DNA from: Deltaproteobacteria bacterium
GTDB taxonomy: Bacteria; Myxococcota_A; UBA9160; UBA6930
NCBI GenBank assembly: GCA_029261795.1
Contig: JAJDAP010000118.1
Span: 62,001-126,000 of the forward strand
DNA: 64,000 nt
Direction: 5' to 3'
Positions within the stretch are counted from its first letter, which is position 1. Each line of letters opens with the position of its first letter. The notes beneath the pieces are model-generated. The model made no database searches and had not been told where the DNA came from. It saw only the letters and a list, made by a program, of their open reading frames with translations. The translations under genes were made by a program, and so were the position numbers. Below are positions 44,653-53,110 of the stretch, in pieces.

Positions 44653-45015
44653 TCAGGTCTGGTAGCCGGACGCCCAGACCCGAAAATCGAATTGCTCCAG
44701 GCCATCCCCATCCACTGACGAGCCAGCGCGAACCGCCCCGATCTTTTCCGCAGCCCGTTGCGAACGAAGGTTCGTCGGACTGATGAACATCACGATGCTG
44801 TCCAGGTACTGGAACGCGTGCTCGATCATCAACCGCTTCATCTCACCGTTGTAGCGCCCGCCCCAGTGCGTTTCCTCGTAGCGCGTGCGCGCCGGATGTT
44901 GTGCCCAGATCAAGGGATCGGAGCCAACCTCGTACAGGAAGTCGAAATCGTCGGGGCGAAGCGGCCTGAGTTCGACGAGTTCACTCGTCAGAAAAGGTTG
45001 GCGATCGAAGGACAT
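44653..45015 (-). CDS. GNAT acetyltransferase with central deletion (probably inactive)
   Basis: 120 aa, compared with about 170 for intact relatives. The N-terminal half reads LVELRPLRPDDFDFLYEV, then PLIWAQHPARTRY, and the C-terminal half GGRYNGEMKRLMIEHAF and NLRSQRAAEKIGAVRAG, both clear GNAT signatures. In relatives about 50 residues, including most of the central beta sheet, lie between RYEE and the HWGGRYN segment. Here they are joined in frame. So part of the acetyl-CoA binding core is missing. It could be an inactive remnant, or an assembly error. Confidence 0.75.
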   Translation of the reverse strand: MSFDRQPFLTSELVELRPLRPDDFDFLYEVGSDPLIWAQHPARTRYEETHWGGRYNGEMKRLMIEHAFQYLDSIVMFISPTNLRSQRAAEKIGAVRAGSSVDGDGLEQFDFRVWASGYQT

Positions 45016-45058
45016 CGGGTCGGTCCTCTGGGAGAAGGCGAGGATCTCGAGGCCACCT

Positions 45059-45634
45059 CTAGAAGCGTATCCAACCGTCGGGGCCGCGGGCGACGAGGAT
45101 CACCTCTCCCAGCTCGGGCCGAGAGCGACCGAGTTCCTCGAGGCCGAGTCGTTGCAGCACCCGCCGGATCACTCCCTTGTGGAGAACCAGAGCTGCCGCC
45201 GGGCCCGCGTTCGCAAGCACCCGATCCGTGGCCGCGGCGATGCGCGCCTGGAAGGAAGCCGCCGCCTCGCCATCCGGGTAGTCGAAACCGGTCGCTGGAT
45301 CCCCGCTCCGCCACTGCGCGAACAGCGCTGGATCCCGGGCCTCGATCTCCTCGGCGGTCAGGCCCTCCCAGCGCCCGAAGTCCACCTCCGCAAAGCCCTC
45401 TTCGATCCGCGCCCAGCGCCCCCCGCTGGCGATCCGTGCTCCGCGCCACGAGCGCCGAAGCGGGCTCGCGACCCAGTGGGCGATGCGCTGGTGGCGGAGC
45501 TGCGCGTGGACGCATTGCATCTGGAGACGGCCGTGGGCCGAGAGCGGGGTGTCGGTTGCGCCGTGGTAGCGAATGCTGGATTCGCCGTCGGTTTCGCCGT
45601 GGCGGATGAGGTAGAGGCGGCGGGCCTTGGGCAT
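45059..45634 (-). CDS. Histidine phosphatase family protein
   Basis: About 191 aa from MPKARRLYLIRHGE; ATGs 4 and 12 codons upstream are alternatives. Catalytic signature RLYLIRHGETDGE with the phosphohistidine, ASPLRRSWRGARI, then EVDFGRWEGLTAEEI and the second His in LVLHKGVIRR. These enzymes (alpha-ribazole phosphatase, phosphoglycerate-mutase-like) remove phosphate from small metabolites; which one is unknown. No cobalamin genes adjoin, so CobC is not asserted. Confidence 0.88.
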   Translation of the reverse strand: MPKARRLYLIRHGETDGESSIRYHGATDTPLSAHGRLQMQCVHAQLRHQRIAHWVASPLRRSWRGARIASGGRWARIEEGFAEVDFGRWEGLTAEEIEARDPALFAQWRSGDPATGFDYPDGEAAASFQARIAAATDRVLANAGPAAALVLHKGVIRRVLQRLGLEELGRSRPELGEVILVARGPDGWIRF

Positions 45635-45780
45635 GGATCGAAGCATCGAAAAGGGGTCGGCCGGCGTCAATCAAGGGGTGGAAATGCGCTTGTCCCAGCG
45701 ATCACAAGCGAAGTGGAACGGAACGGATAAGTTGGGACGCGGGGTCTGGGCGGGCCCGTTGCAAGAAGGGGTGGGGAATC

Positions 45781-47127
45781 GTGACTGGACGCGCATGGGC
45801 GGTCGTACTGCTCGGGATCGTTTTGATCGTCACTGGAGGCGCAGTCTTCGTTCGATGTGAAGCGAGCCCGCCGCTGGTCTCGCTTGCAGAAACGGCGGAC
45901 GAACTCGTGATTGGCGCTGAGGGAATCGCGTTCGACGTGGTCGGAGAGGACGAGGACTCTGGCATCAAGAGCCTGGAGGTCCGGCTGCGGCACGCGAACG
46001 GCGAAGCCGTGCTCGGACGCGTGGATCCTCCCGGCAACCCGATGGTCGGGGGGCTTTCGAGCGAGAGCACGGCCACCGTGAGCGTGCGGATCGACCCGAA
46101 GGCACTCGGGCTCGCCGAAGGCGACGCCATCCTGGTGGCCGACGCAACGGACTGGTCCTGGGCGAACCTGCTCGGCGGAAACGCGACCACCCTCGAGGTG
46201 CCGGTCTCGATCGATCAGACCGCGCCGCGGGTCTCCGTGAACTCGGGCCTGACCTATGTGCGCCGCGGCGGTGCCGGGCTGGTTCGCTACCGGCTCGACG
46301 AAGAAGTCGCCCTGCACGGCGTGGCGGTCGGCGAGGCGCTGTTTCGGGGCTACCCGGTGCCGGGAGGCGCAGCCGGCGAGTACGTGGCCATCTTCGGGAT
46401 TCCACGGGATGCCGCCGACCAGGCGCCGATCCGCGTATTTGCCGCCGACGCGGCCGGCAATCGCGCAGACGTGGGCTGGCCGGTGCGCGTGCTCGAACGG
46501 AAGTTCGATCACATCGACATCCGCCTCTCGCAAAACTTCATGGGGAACAAGGTTCCCTCGCTGGCCAGCGAACTCGGCATCGAGGGCGAGGGCGTCCCGC
46601 TCTTCCAGGCGATCAACCACGACGAGCGCGCGCGCAATGAAGACACGATCCGCGGCATCGTCGCGGCCTCCGGCGACGAACGGTTCTTCGAGGGCGCCTT
46701 CGTCCAGATGAAGAATTCTGCGGTGACGAGCCAGTTCGCGGAGCACCGGACCTACCTCGTTGGCGGCAACAAGGTCTCCGAGGCCATCCACTACGGCTAC
46801 GATCTCGCCTCCGTCTCCGGCGCGCCGATCGAAGCGGGCAATGCCGGCGTCGTGCTGCACGCGGCACCGCTCGGGATCTACGGCAACTGCGTGATCCTCG
46901 ATCATGGCCTCGGCCTGACATCGCTCTACGCCCACCTGAGCCAGATCGACGTGAAGCCCGGGGACCGCGTCGCCCGTGGCCACGCCCTCGGCCGCTCCGG
47001 TGCCACCGGCCTCGCCGGCGGCGATCATCTGCACTTCGGGATCATGGCGGGTGCCAGCTACGTCGACCCCAAGGAGTGGTGGGACGAGAAGTGGGTGCGC
47101 GAGCACGTGAACCCCGCGCTGCCATGA
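45781..47127 (+). CDS. M23 family metallopeptidase
   Basis: 448 aa from a GTG. An N-terminal membrane anchor/signal (AVVLLGIVLIVTGGAVF) is followed by about 280 residues of beta-rich, Ig-like sequence. The LytM/M23 domain is at the C-terminus: HYGYDLASVSGAPI (first His and Asp), ILDHGLGLTSLYAHLSQI and GDHLHFGIMAG (H-x-H). Such enzymes cleave peptidoglycan cross-bridges or organise its turnover in the periplasm. It overlaps sfsA by 4 nt (ATGA), beginning a coupled run toward smr. Confidence 0.9.
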   Translation: MTGRAWAVVLLGIVLIVTGGAVFVRCEASPPLVSLAETADELVIGAEGIAFDVVGEDEDSGIKSLEVRLRHANGEAVLGRVDPPGNPMVGGLSSESTATVSVRIDPKALGLAEGDAILVADATDWSWANLLGGNATTLEVPVSIDQTAPRVSVNSGLTYVRRGGAGLVRYRLDEEVALHGVAVGEALFRGYPVPGGAAGEYVAIFGIPRDAADQAPIRVFAADAAGNRADVGWPVRVLERKFDHIDIRLSQNFMGNKVPSLASELGIEGEGVPLFQAINHDERARNEDTIRGIVAASGDERFFEGAFVQMKNSAVTSQFAEHRTYLVGGNKVSEAIHYGYDLASVSGAPIEAGNAGVVLHAAPLGIYGNCVILDHGLGLTSLYAHLSQIDVKPGDRVARGHALGRSGATGLAGGDHLHFGIMAGASYVDPKEWWDEKWVREHVNPALP

Positions 47128-47840
47128 GTGCCAGCCGCGGCCTGCCGCTGAAGGCCGATCTCGAGGGGCGGCTGATCCGGCGCTACAAGCGCTTCCTCGC
47201 CGATATCGAAACGGCCGATGGCCGCACGCTCACGGTCCACTGCCCGGACCCTGGCGGCATGCGCGGCCTGACTAAGGAAGGCGCCGCAGTGCGCTGCTCC
47301 ACCTCGGACAACCCGAAGCGGAAGCTCGCCCACACACTCGAGATGATCCGCGTCGGCCGTACCTGGGTGGGCGTGAATACCGGCCGCGCGAACGCGCTCG
47401 CCAAGCTTGCCCTCGAATGCGACCTGGTCCCAGGTTTCGAAGGATACACCGAAGTGCGTTGCGAGGTCGTCGCTGAGCCCGGCAGCCGCTTGGACTTTCG
47501 GCTGGGTGGCCACGCGAGCGCCCAGGATACCTGGCTCGAGGTGAAGAGCGTGACCATGGCCGAGGGCACGAGAGGCCTGTTTCCCGACGGTGTCACCGAA
47601 CGCGGGCGCAAGCACGTCGACCTGCTCCACCGGCTCGTGAAGGACGGCAAACGCGCAGCACTCCTCTACGTGGTGCAGCGCGCGGATTGCGAGAGCGTCG
47701 CGCCAGCCGACGAGATCGACCCGGCCTACGGCGAAGCCCTTCGTCGCGCAGCGAACGGCGGTGTCGAAGTGCTGGCCTTGCGCACACGCGTCTCGCCCAC
47801 GCGCATCGGCGTCGAGGGCGCGCTACCCGTCCTGCTATGA
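47124..47840 (+). CDS. sfsA: SfsA family protein (sugar fermentation stimulation)
   Basis: 238 aa, the normal length. Motifs: RLIRRYKRFLADIE, CPDPGGMRGLTKEG, GYTEVRCEVVAEPGSRLDF and WLEVKSVTMAEG, then FPDGVTERGRKHV, matching the SfsA nuclease-like fold. E. coli SfsA was found as a stimulator of maltose metabolism, but its action is unclear; a DNA-binding or nuclease activity is suggested. The start overlaps the M23 stop and the end overlaps mutY (ATGA at both). Confidence 0.93.
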   Translation: MSASRGLPLKADLEGRLIRRYKRFLADIETADGRTLTVHCPDPGGMRGLTKEGAAVRCSTSDNPKRKLAHTLEMIRVGRTWVGVNTGRANALAKLALECDLVPGFEGYTEVRCEVVAEPGSRLDFRLGGHASAQDTWLEVKSVTMAEGTRGLFPDGVTERGRKHVDLLHRLVKDGKRAALLYVVQRADCESVAPADEIDPAYGEALRRAANGGVEVLALRTRVSPTRIGVEGALPVLL

Positions 47841-48898
47841 GTCTGCGGAGCGCGCTTCTCGACTGGTACCTGGAGAACAGGCGCGACCTCCCCTGGCGGC
47901 GCACCCGCGACCCGTACGCGATCTGGATCTCCGAAACGATGCTCCAGCAGACCCGGGTGGACACGGTCATCCCGTACTACGAGCGTTTCCTCGAGCGCTT
48001 CCCGACGGTGGAGGCGCTCGCCGATGCGGAGCCCGACGATTTGATGCAGCAGTGGGCCGGGCTCGGCTACTACTCGCGGGCGCGCAACCTGCACGCCGCG
48101 GCCAAGACGGTGGCATCCGAGCACGGGGGCGAACTGCCCGATGACATCGAGACGCTCCGCACCCTGAAGGGCATCGGCCGCTACACCGCCGGTGCTGTGG
48201 CCTCGATCGCGTTCGACAGGCCCGCCGCCATCCTCGATGGAAACGTCATGCGCGTACTCACGCGCGTACTCGAGGTTCACGAGGACATCCGGAAGCCCGC
48301 GACCCAGAACCGGCTCTGGGAAGAAGCGGCGCAGCTCGTCCAGGGCCCGCGGCCCGGCGACCTGAACCAGGCCCTGATGGAACTGGGCGCCCTCATCTGC
48401 ACGACGAAATCTCCGACCTGTCTGCTCTGTCCCATCCGCGAACATTGCAAGGGTCGGAGCAATGGCGACCCCGAGCGGCTCCCGATCAAGAGCAAGGCCG
48501 TGAAGGCCAAGAAGGTAGCGGCCGCATGCGCCTACCTGGAGCGTGATGGAAAAGTCCTGGCGACACGTCGGCCGCCCACAGGTTTGTTAGGCGGCCTCTG
48601 GGAACTGCCCGGCGTCGACCTCGACGCCCAGGAGGCCCCGGAGGAGGGACTTTCGCGCGGGCTCGGCGAGCGCGTCGGCCTGACCGCCAAGAATCTGGCG
48701 CCGATGGGGAAGGTGAAGCACGTCTTCACCCATCGGGTGCTCACCCTCCACGTCTTCCGCGGAGAAGCGGCTACCGGCCGCGTGCGACGCGAGGGCTACG
48801 ATGCCCACCGCTGGTGCCGAAGCGCAGCCCTCGACGCCCTGCCCTTTTCGACCGTGGCGCAGAAAGCGTTGACGATGGCTCGCGGTGAGAACCCGTGA
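47837..48898 (+). CDS. mutY: A/G-specific adenine glycosylase
   Basis: 353 aa, normal length. Catalytic Glu in ISETMLQQTRVDTVIPYY, helix-hairpin-helix LKGIGRYTAGAV and the catalytic Asp in AAILDGNVMRV, then the iron-sulfur loop CTTKSPTCLLCPIREHC (C-x6-C-x2-C-x5-C). A C-terminal MutT-like domain (ATRRPPTGLLGGLWELPG) recognises 8-oxoG. It removes A mispaired with 8-oxoguanine. Coupled to sfsA upstream by ATGA and smr downstream by GTGA. Confidence 0.97.
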   Translation: MSLRSALLDWYLENRRDLPWRRTRDPYAIWISETMLQQTRVDTVIPYYERFLERFPTVEALADAEPDDLMQQWAGLGYYSRARNLHAAAKTVASEHGGELPDDIETLRTLKGIGRYTAGAVASIAFDRPAAILDGNVMRVLTRVLEVHEDIRKPATQNRLWEEAAQLVQGPRPGDLNQALMELGALICTTKSPTCLLCPIREHCKGRSNGDPERLPIKSKAVKAKKVAAACAYLERDGKVLATRRPPTGLLGGLWELPGVDLDAQEAPEEGLSRGLGERVGLTAKNLAPMGKVKHVFTHRVLTLHVFRGEAATGRVRREGYDAHRWCRSAALDALPFSTVAQKALTMARGENP

Positions 48899-49278
48899 GC
48901 ACGCCGGCTTTCGAGCTCCGAAAGCGCGGCCATGCCATGGAAGGCCGTGCCGCTGATGCCGATCGCGTCCACCTCGAACGCCTGCGCCGCGGCGTGCCCG
49001 AGCCGCTCTGGGAGATCGATCTCCACGGCTTCAGCGCCGCCGATGCCCGCGTCGACCTGCGCGAAGCACTGCTCGAAGCCTGGCAGGAAGGCGTGCGCTG
49101 CGGATTGATCATCCACGGCCGCGGCCATGGCTCTGAAGCCGGCGCGGTGCTCCGGGAAGGTCTGGCCGAATGGATCACGGCGCCGCCGGTGGGCGCCAAG
49201 GTGCTGGCCTTTACCCCGGCACGCCCCAAGGATGGCGGGGATGGCGCCACCTACGTGCTACTGCGCCGAAACCGCTAG
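48895..49278 (+). CDS. Smr domain protein
   Basis: 127 aa from a GTG overlapping the mutY stop (GTGA). The single Smr domain is LWEIDLHGFSAADARVDL and LIIHGRGHGSEAGAVLR, with the DLHG and GRG motifs needed for endonuclease activity in this domain. Free-standing Smr proteins probably cut branched or structured DNA or RNA. The link to mutY suggests a repair setting, although the overlap could be only operon economy. Confidence 0.88.
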   Translation: MSTPAFELRKRGHAMEGRAADADRVHLERLRRGVPEPLWEIDLHGFSAADARVDLREALLEAWQEGVRCGLIIHGRGHGSEAGAVLREGLAEWITAPPVGAKVLAFTPARPKDGGDGATYVLLRRNR

Positions 49279-49320
49279 CGGCGTCGCCCCAAGGACGGGA
49301 ATGCCTATCTTCTGCGCCTG

Positions 49321-50406
49321 ATGGCTTCCCAGCTCGGCACACTCTTTCGCATCTCCACCTTTGGAGAGTCCCACGGCGGGGCGGTCGGCGTCGTCGTCGA
49401 TGGCTGCCCGCCGCGCCTGGCGCTCTCGGCCGAGGAAATCCAGTTCGATCTCGATCGCCGCAAGCCCGGCCAGAGCCAGCTGACCACGCCGCGCCAGGAA
49501 GAGGACTGCGTCGAGATCCTTTCCGGTTTGTTCGAGGGCGAGACCCTGGGCACCTCGATCGGTCTCGTCGTCCGCAACAAGGATGCGCGCCCATCCTCCT
49601 ACGAAGACATGCAGGACGTCTTCCGGCCCTCCCACGCGGACTACACCACCGAGGCCAAGTACGGCATCCGCAACTGGCAAGGCGGCGGCCGCGCCAGCGC
49701 TCGTGAAACGATCGGTCGAGTCGCAGCCGGCGCCATCGCGCGCAAGATCCTGCGTGAGGTCGCCGGCATCGAAGTGCTCGCCTGGGTATCCCGGGTTCAC
49801 GACATCGACGCCGAGGTCGATCGCGACAGCGTCACCCTCGAGCAGGTCGAAGCCCAGCATACGCGCTGTCCGGACGTCAGCGCCTCCAAACGCATGGAGC
49901 ACGCGATCACGGCCGCCCGCGATCGTGGCGATTCGTTAGGTGGTGTGGTCGACTGCGTCGCACGCAACGTTCCGGCTGGCCTCGGCGAGCCGGTCTTCGA
50001 CAAACTCGAAGCCGATCTGGCGCGCGGCTTGATGTCCCTGCCCGCCACCAAGGGTTTCGAAATCGGTAGCGGCTTCGGCGGCACCCGCATGACCGGCCTG
50101 GAACACAACGATCCCTTTGTCCCCGGTGACGACGGCCGCCCGCACACGACCAGCAATCATTCCGGCGGCATCCAGGGTGGCATCTCCAACGGCGAGCGCA
50201 TCGATCTGCGCATCGCCTTCAAGCCCACGGCCACGATCCGCTCGCCCCAGAACACGGTCAACCGCGCCGGCGAAGCCGTCGTACTCGAAGCCAAAGGCCG
50301 CCACGATCCTTGCGTCCTGCCGCGCGCCGTCCCCATGGTCGAAGCCATGGTCTGCCTGACCCTCGTCGATCATTGGCTGCGCCAGCGGGCCGTCGACGTT
50401 CTCTAG
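49321..50406 (+). CDS. aroC: Chorismate synthase
   Basis: 361 aa, the usual length. Family motifs: [40 protein letters not shown], and [20 protein letters not shown], then [20 protein letters not shown]. It makes chorismate from 5-enolpyruvylshikimate-3-phosphate using reduced FMN. It is the last gene in the plus-strand run with mutY and smr, separated by 42 bp. Its TAG stop is the first CTAG of a repeat hairpin. Confidence 0.98.
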   Translation: MASQLGTLFRISTFGESHGGAVGVVVDGCPPRLALSAEEIQFDLDRRKPGQSQLTTPRQEEDCVEILSGLFEGETLGTSIGLVVRNKDARPSSYEDMQDVFRPSHADYTTEAKYGIRNWQGGGRASARETIGRVAAGAIARKILREVAGIEVLAWVSRVHDIDAEVDRDSVTLEQVEAQHTRCPDVSASKRMEHAITAARDRGDSLGGVVDCVARNVPAGLGEPVFDKLEADLARGLMSLPATKGFEIGSGFGGTRMTGLEHNDPFVPGDDGRPHTTSNHSGGIQGGISNGERIDLRIAFKPTATIRSPQNTVNRAGEAVVLEAKGRHDPCVLPRAVPMVEAMVCLTLVDHWLRQRAVDVL

Positions 50407-50480
50407 AGCGCGTCTCAGAAACGCGGACCGAGCCAGGTGTGCGCGTTTGGCGACGGGAGGGTTTTTGAGACGCGCTCTAG
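50403..50480. repeat. Copy B of dispersed repeat, hairpin form
   Basis: CTAGAGCGCGTCTCA at the left and its complement at the right (one mismatch further in), 78 bp in all. Both end on CTAG: the left one holds the stop codon of aroC and the right one that of the convergent VOC gene. Internally it has ACGCGGACCGAGCCAG, as in the copy at 43907. Confidence 0.75.
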
Positions 50481-50902
50481 CTGGGCATCGTTCCGCTGGC
50501 GGCGTGCTGAAGCTCCAGCGTGAGCGGCAGTCGGAAACGAAGACGGAACGTCGTCAGGCCGCCGCCGTAGAGCGTCCGGACCGGGCCGAGTTCGAGATCC
50601 GGATACGACCGCCCGGCCTTGCTCGCCGCTTCGTGGAGCGCGTGGATCTCGGCGACAGTATCCACCCATAGGCCCAGATGTTCGTAGCCCGAGGTCTGCA
50701 TCGGCGCTTCCGCACTTCGGAGCGTGATGTACTGCGCACTCGAGGGAGCCCGGATCAAGATCCGCTCGCCTGGCTTCGCGAAGGACGGATCCTCGCTCCA
50801 ACCGAAGACGTCCTCGTAGAACCCGAGGAGCTCGCGCGTCGGTCCGGGCTCGAACATGTCGCGCGAGATCGTCAGCGCGACGTGGCTGAAACGCGGGTCC
50901 AT
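50477..50902 (-). CDS. Single-domain VOC family protein
   Basis: 141 aa. One VOC module: SHVALTISRDMFEPGPTREL, ILIRAPSSAQYITLRSAE, GYEHLGLWVDTVAEIHALHE, ending RFRLPLTLELQH. Metal ligands (His, His, Glu) can be placed at SHVAL, EHLGL and LELQH. Possible lyase, isomerase or dioxygenase. The stop codon is in the right arm of the repeat shared with aroC. It is divergent from a second VOC gene 139 bp away. Confidence 0.8.
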   Translation of the reverse strand: MDPRFSHVALTISRDMFEPGPTRELLGFYEDVFGWSEDPSFAKPGERILIRAPSSAQYITLRSAEAPMQTSGYEHLGLWVDTVAEIHALHEAASKAGRSYPDLELGPVRTLYGGGLTTFRLRFRLPLTLELQHAASGTMPS

Positions 50903-51040
50903 GCACGGCTCCAGATTCGACTCGTCCGAATGGTGTCGAATCTGCCCCGACCGAGCGACCCCGCCGGGATTCTCTCTCGACGTTCAGGGATACTCCGGCA
51001 GACGCGCGCTACGCCTACGCCGATCCGGAACGGAGAGCCC

Positions 51041-51982
51041 ATGCCCATCCCCACCCTCAGCATTGCCCACGTCAACCTGAACTGTCGTGATCTCACCAGC
51101 AGCCGCAGGTTCTTCGAGGCGTTGGGCCTGAGTCCGGCGATCCGGACGGATCCGGCGGCCCAGGACTGCCGCGCCTTCGGCTTCGAGGGCGATGGCCGCT
51201 GGGACGCGTGGATGATGCAAGATGGGCGCGACGGCGGGACGTCGCTCGATCTGCTCGAGTGGAAGGAGCCCGCTCCGATCGGCGTGCCGCCCACGCCCGG
51301 AACGCGACCGGGGTTGGAACGTCTTGGCCTGACATCGTCTGAACTCGAAGCCGCGCGAAAGGCCGTGCTCGCCCATGGCGGGCGAGCCTCCGAGATCCAC
51401 AAGCTCGAACTCGCTCCGAACCGGAGCCGGACAGGTTTTGGCGCGACGAGCCCGGATGGCCAGGCCCTGATCATCCTCGCGGCCGATGGCAACCGGCTCG
51501 CGCATGTCGGCATCGGCTGCAGCGATCTGGATCGCTCCGAGGCGTTCTATGCGCGCGTGTTCGGGATGGATCGGGTCGCCGCCATCGCGCCGGAAGCGCT
51601 GCCCGGTAGCGTGTTCCAGCCCGATCTGGAGGACGCGCCGAAAACCGTTCGCTTCGAGGCGCGCACACTCATGCCTGCGAGCGCGCAAGCCGAGCCCGGC
51701 GGGCCGCATCCGTTCCACGTGCTGCTCACCCAGTGGCGGGCACCGGCCCCGAGTGGGCGCGGGCTCGCGGAGCCGAACCACCTGGGCTTGTTCCGCATGG
51801 CGTTCCTGGTGGAGGACATCGATGCGTGCCACGCACAGCTTGCCGAACTCGAGGTACCCGAACTGTCTCCGGTCGTGAGCCTCGAGCTGGGGCCTTCGTG
51901 CCCGGCACCATCCTGCCGTGCGCTCTTCTTCCGCGATCCCGATGGGACATGTCTCGAGTTGATCGGCGCGCCCCGGCAATAG
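51041..51982 (+). CDS. Two-domain VOC family protein
   Basis: 313 aa. I start it at MPIPTLSIAHVNLNC, preceded by GGAGAG. Two VOC halves follow (IAHVNLNCRDLTSSRRFFEA; LAHVGIGCSDLDRSEAFYAR), the second ending DPDGTCLELIG, typical of ring-cleaving dioxygenases or glyoxalase-like proteins. No substrate can be named. It begins a plus-strand run with an LLM oxygenase and a zinc dehydrogenase, possibly a small catabolic group. Confidence 0.82.
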   Translation: MPIPTLSIAHVNLNCRDLTSSRRFFEALGLSPAIRTDPAAQDCRAFGFEGDGRWDAWMMQDGRDGGTSLDLLEWKEPAPIGVPPTPGTRPGLERLGLTSSELEAARKAVLAHGGRASEIHKLELAPNRSRTGFGATSPDGQALIILAADGNRLAHVGIGCSDLDRSEAFYARVFGMDRVAAIAPEALPGSVFQPDLEDAPKTVRFEARTLMPASAQAEPGGPHPFHVLLTQWRAPAPSGRGLAEPNHLGLFRMAFLVEDIDACHAQLAELEVPELSPVVSLELGPSCPAPSCRALFFRDPDGTCLELIGAPRQ

Positions 51983-52030
51983 CTGTGAAAACGCCGTATT
52001 CTCGGGCGCCAATCGACGAGGGGCGCCCGC

Positions 52031-53083
52031 TTGAAGTTCGGAGTCATCACACTCGGCGACAATCGACCGGATCCGCTGACCGGTCGCCTGCGCAGCGCCG
52101 TCGAACACCACCGCGAAATCCTGGAGCTGGCCGACAAAGCCGAAGCCCTGGGCTTCGATTCGTTCCATGTCGGCGAACACCACGGCTGCGACTACATCAC
52201 GTCGACGCCAGCGGTCGTGCTCGGCGCCGTCGCCGCGCGCACCGAACGTATCACCTTGAGCACGGCCACGGCGCTGCTCCCGGTACAGGAGCCGATCCGC
52301 TTTGCCGAGGACTACGCCACCGTCGATGTCCTCTCGAACGGACGCGCCGAGGTCATCGTCTCGCGCGGCATCCTGGCTCGGACCTACAACGACTTCGGCT
52401 TCGAATACGCGAAATCCCGCGAGATCTTCAAGGAGCGCATCGAGCTCGTGCTGCGGCTGTGGCGCGAGGAGGACGTTCATTGGGAGGGCGAGTTCCGAAA
52501 GCCGATCGACGGCTTCACGATGCAGCCACGCCCCGTCCAGGAACCCAACATCCCGCTCTGGATCGGCGGTGGCTTCTCCGAGGAATCCATCCTGCTGGCG
52601 GCGGAGCTGGGCCTGCCCTTGATGCTGCCGAGCGTGATCATGCCGCCCACCCACTTCGCGCAGATGGTCGAAACCTACCGGGAGCGCTTCCAGGATCGGG
52701 GCTTCGGAGGGCCGCTCGTCGGCGCACTCTCCCACTTTCACTGCGCCCGGGATCTCGAAACGGTTCGCGAACGTTATGCGCCGCGCCACCTCGAATACAT
52801 GAACTGGGTCGGACAGACCCTGCTTCCCTGGGCGTTGCAACCGGTCATGCCGCCGGGCTCGGAGCTGCCGACGCTTCCCGATGCGGACTTCGATGTCGCG
52901 ATCGCTACCGGGCCCGCTGTCGCCGGTTCCCCGCAGCAAGTGCTCGACCGCCTCTCCGAGTTCAAGGAGGCCTGCGGGCTCGATCGCCAACTCTTCCACG
53001 TGGACGACGGCGCGCTGCCCCAAGAGCATCTGTTCGAATCCCTCGAGCTGCTGGCAACCGAGGTGCTGCCCAAGCTCGGCTAG
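52031..53083 (+). CDS. LLM class flavin-dependent oxidoreductase
   Basis: 350 aa from a TTG with GAGGGG before it. Luciferase-like TIM barrel: GFDSFHVGEHHGCDYI, ITLSTATALLPVQEPIRF, VSRGILARTYNDFGF and IPLWIGGGFSEES. The family uses FMN or F420 to oxidise ketones, alkanes, thiols or aldehydes. With the neighbouring VOC and alcohol dehydrogenase it might be part of a catabolic unit; this is inference from proximity. Confidence 0.87.
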   Translation: MKFGVITLGDNRPDPLTGRLRSAVEHHREILELADKAEALGFDSFHVGEHHGCDYITSTPAVVLGAVAARTERITLSTATALLPVQEPIRFAEDYATVDVLSNGRAEVIVSRGILARTYNDFGFEYAKSREIFKERIELVLRLWREEDVHWEGEFRKPIDGFTMQPRPVQEPNIPLWIGGGFSEESILLAAELGLPLMLPSVIMPPTHFAQMVETYRERFQDRGFGGPLVGALSHFHCARDLETVRERYAPRHLEYMNWVGQTLLPWALQPVMPPGSELPTLPDADFDVAIATGPAVAGSPQQVLDRLSEFKEACGLDRQLFHVDDGALPQEHLFESLELLATEVLPKLG

Positions 53084-53110
53084 GCCCGAGTTCTGGGCCG
53101 GGAGGAAGCC

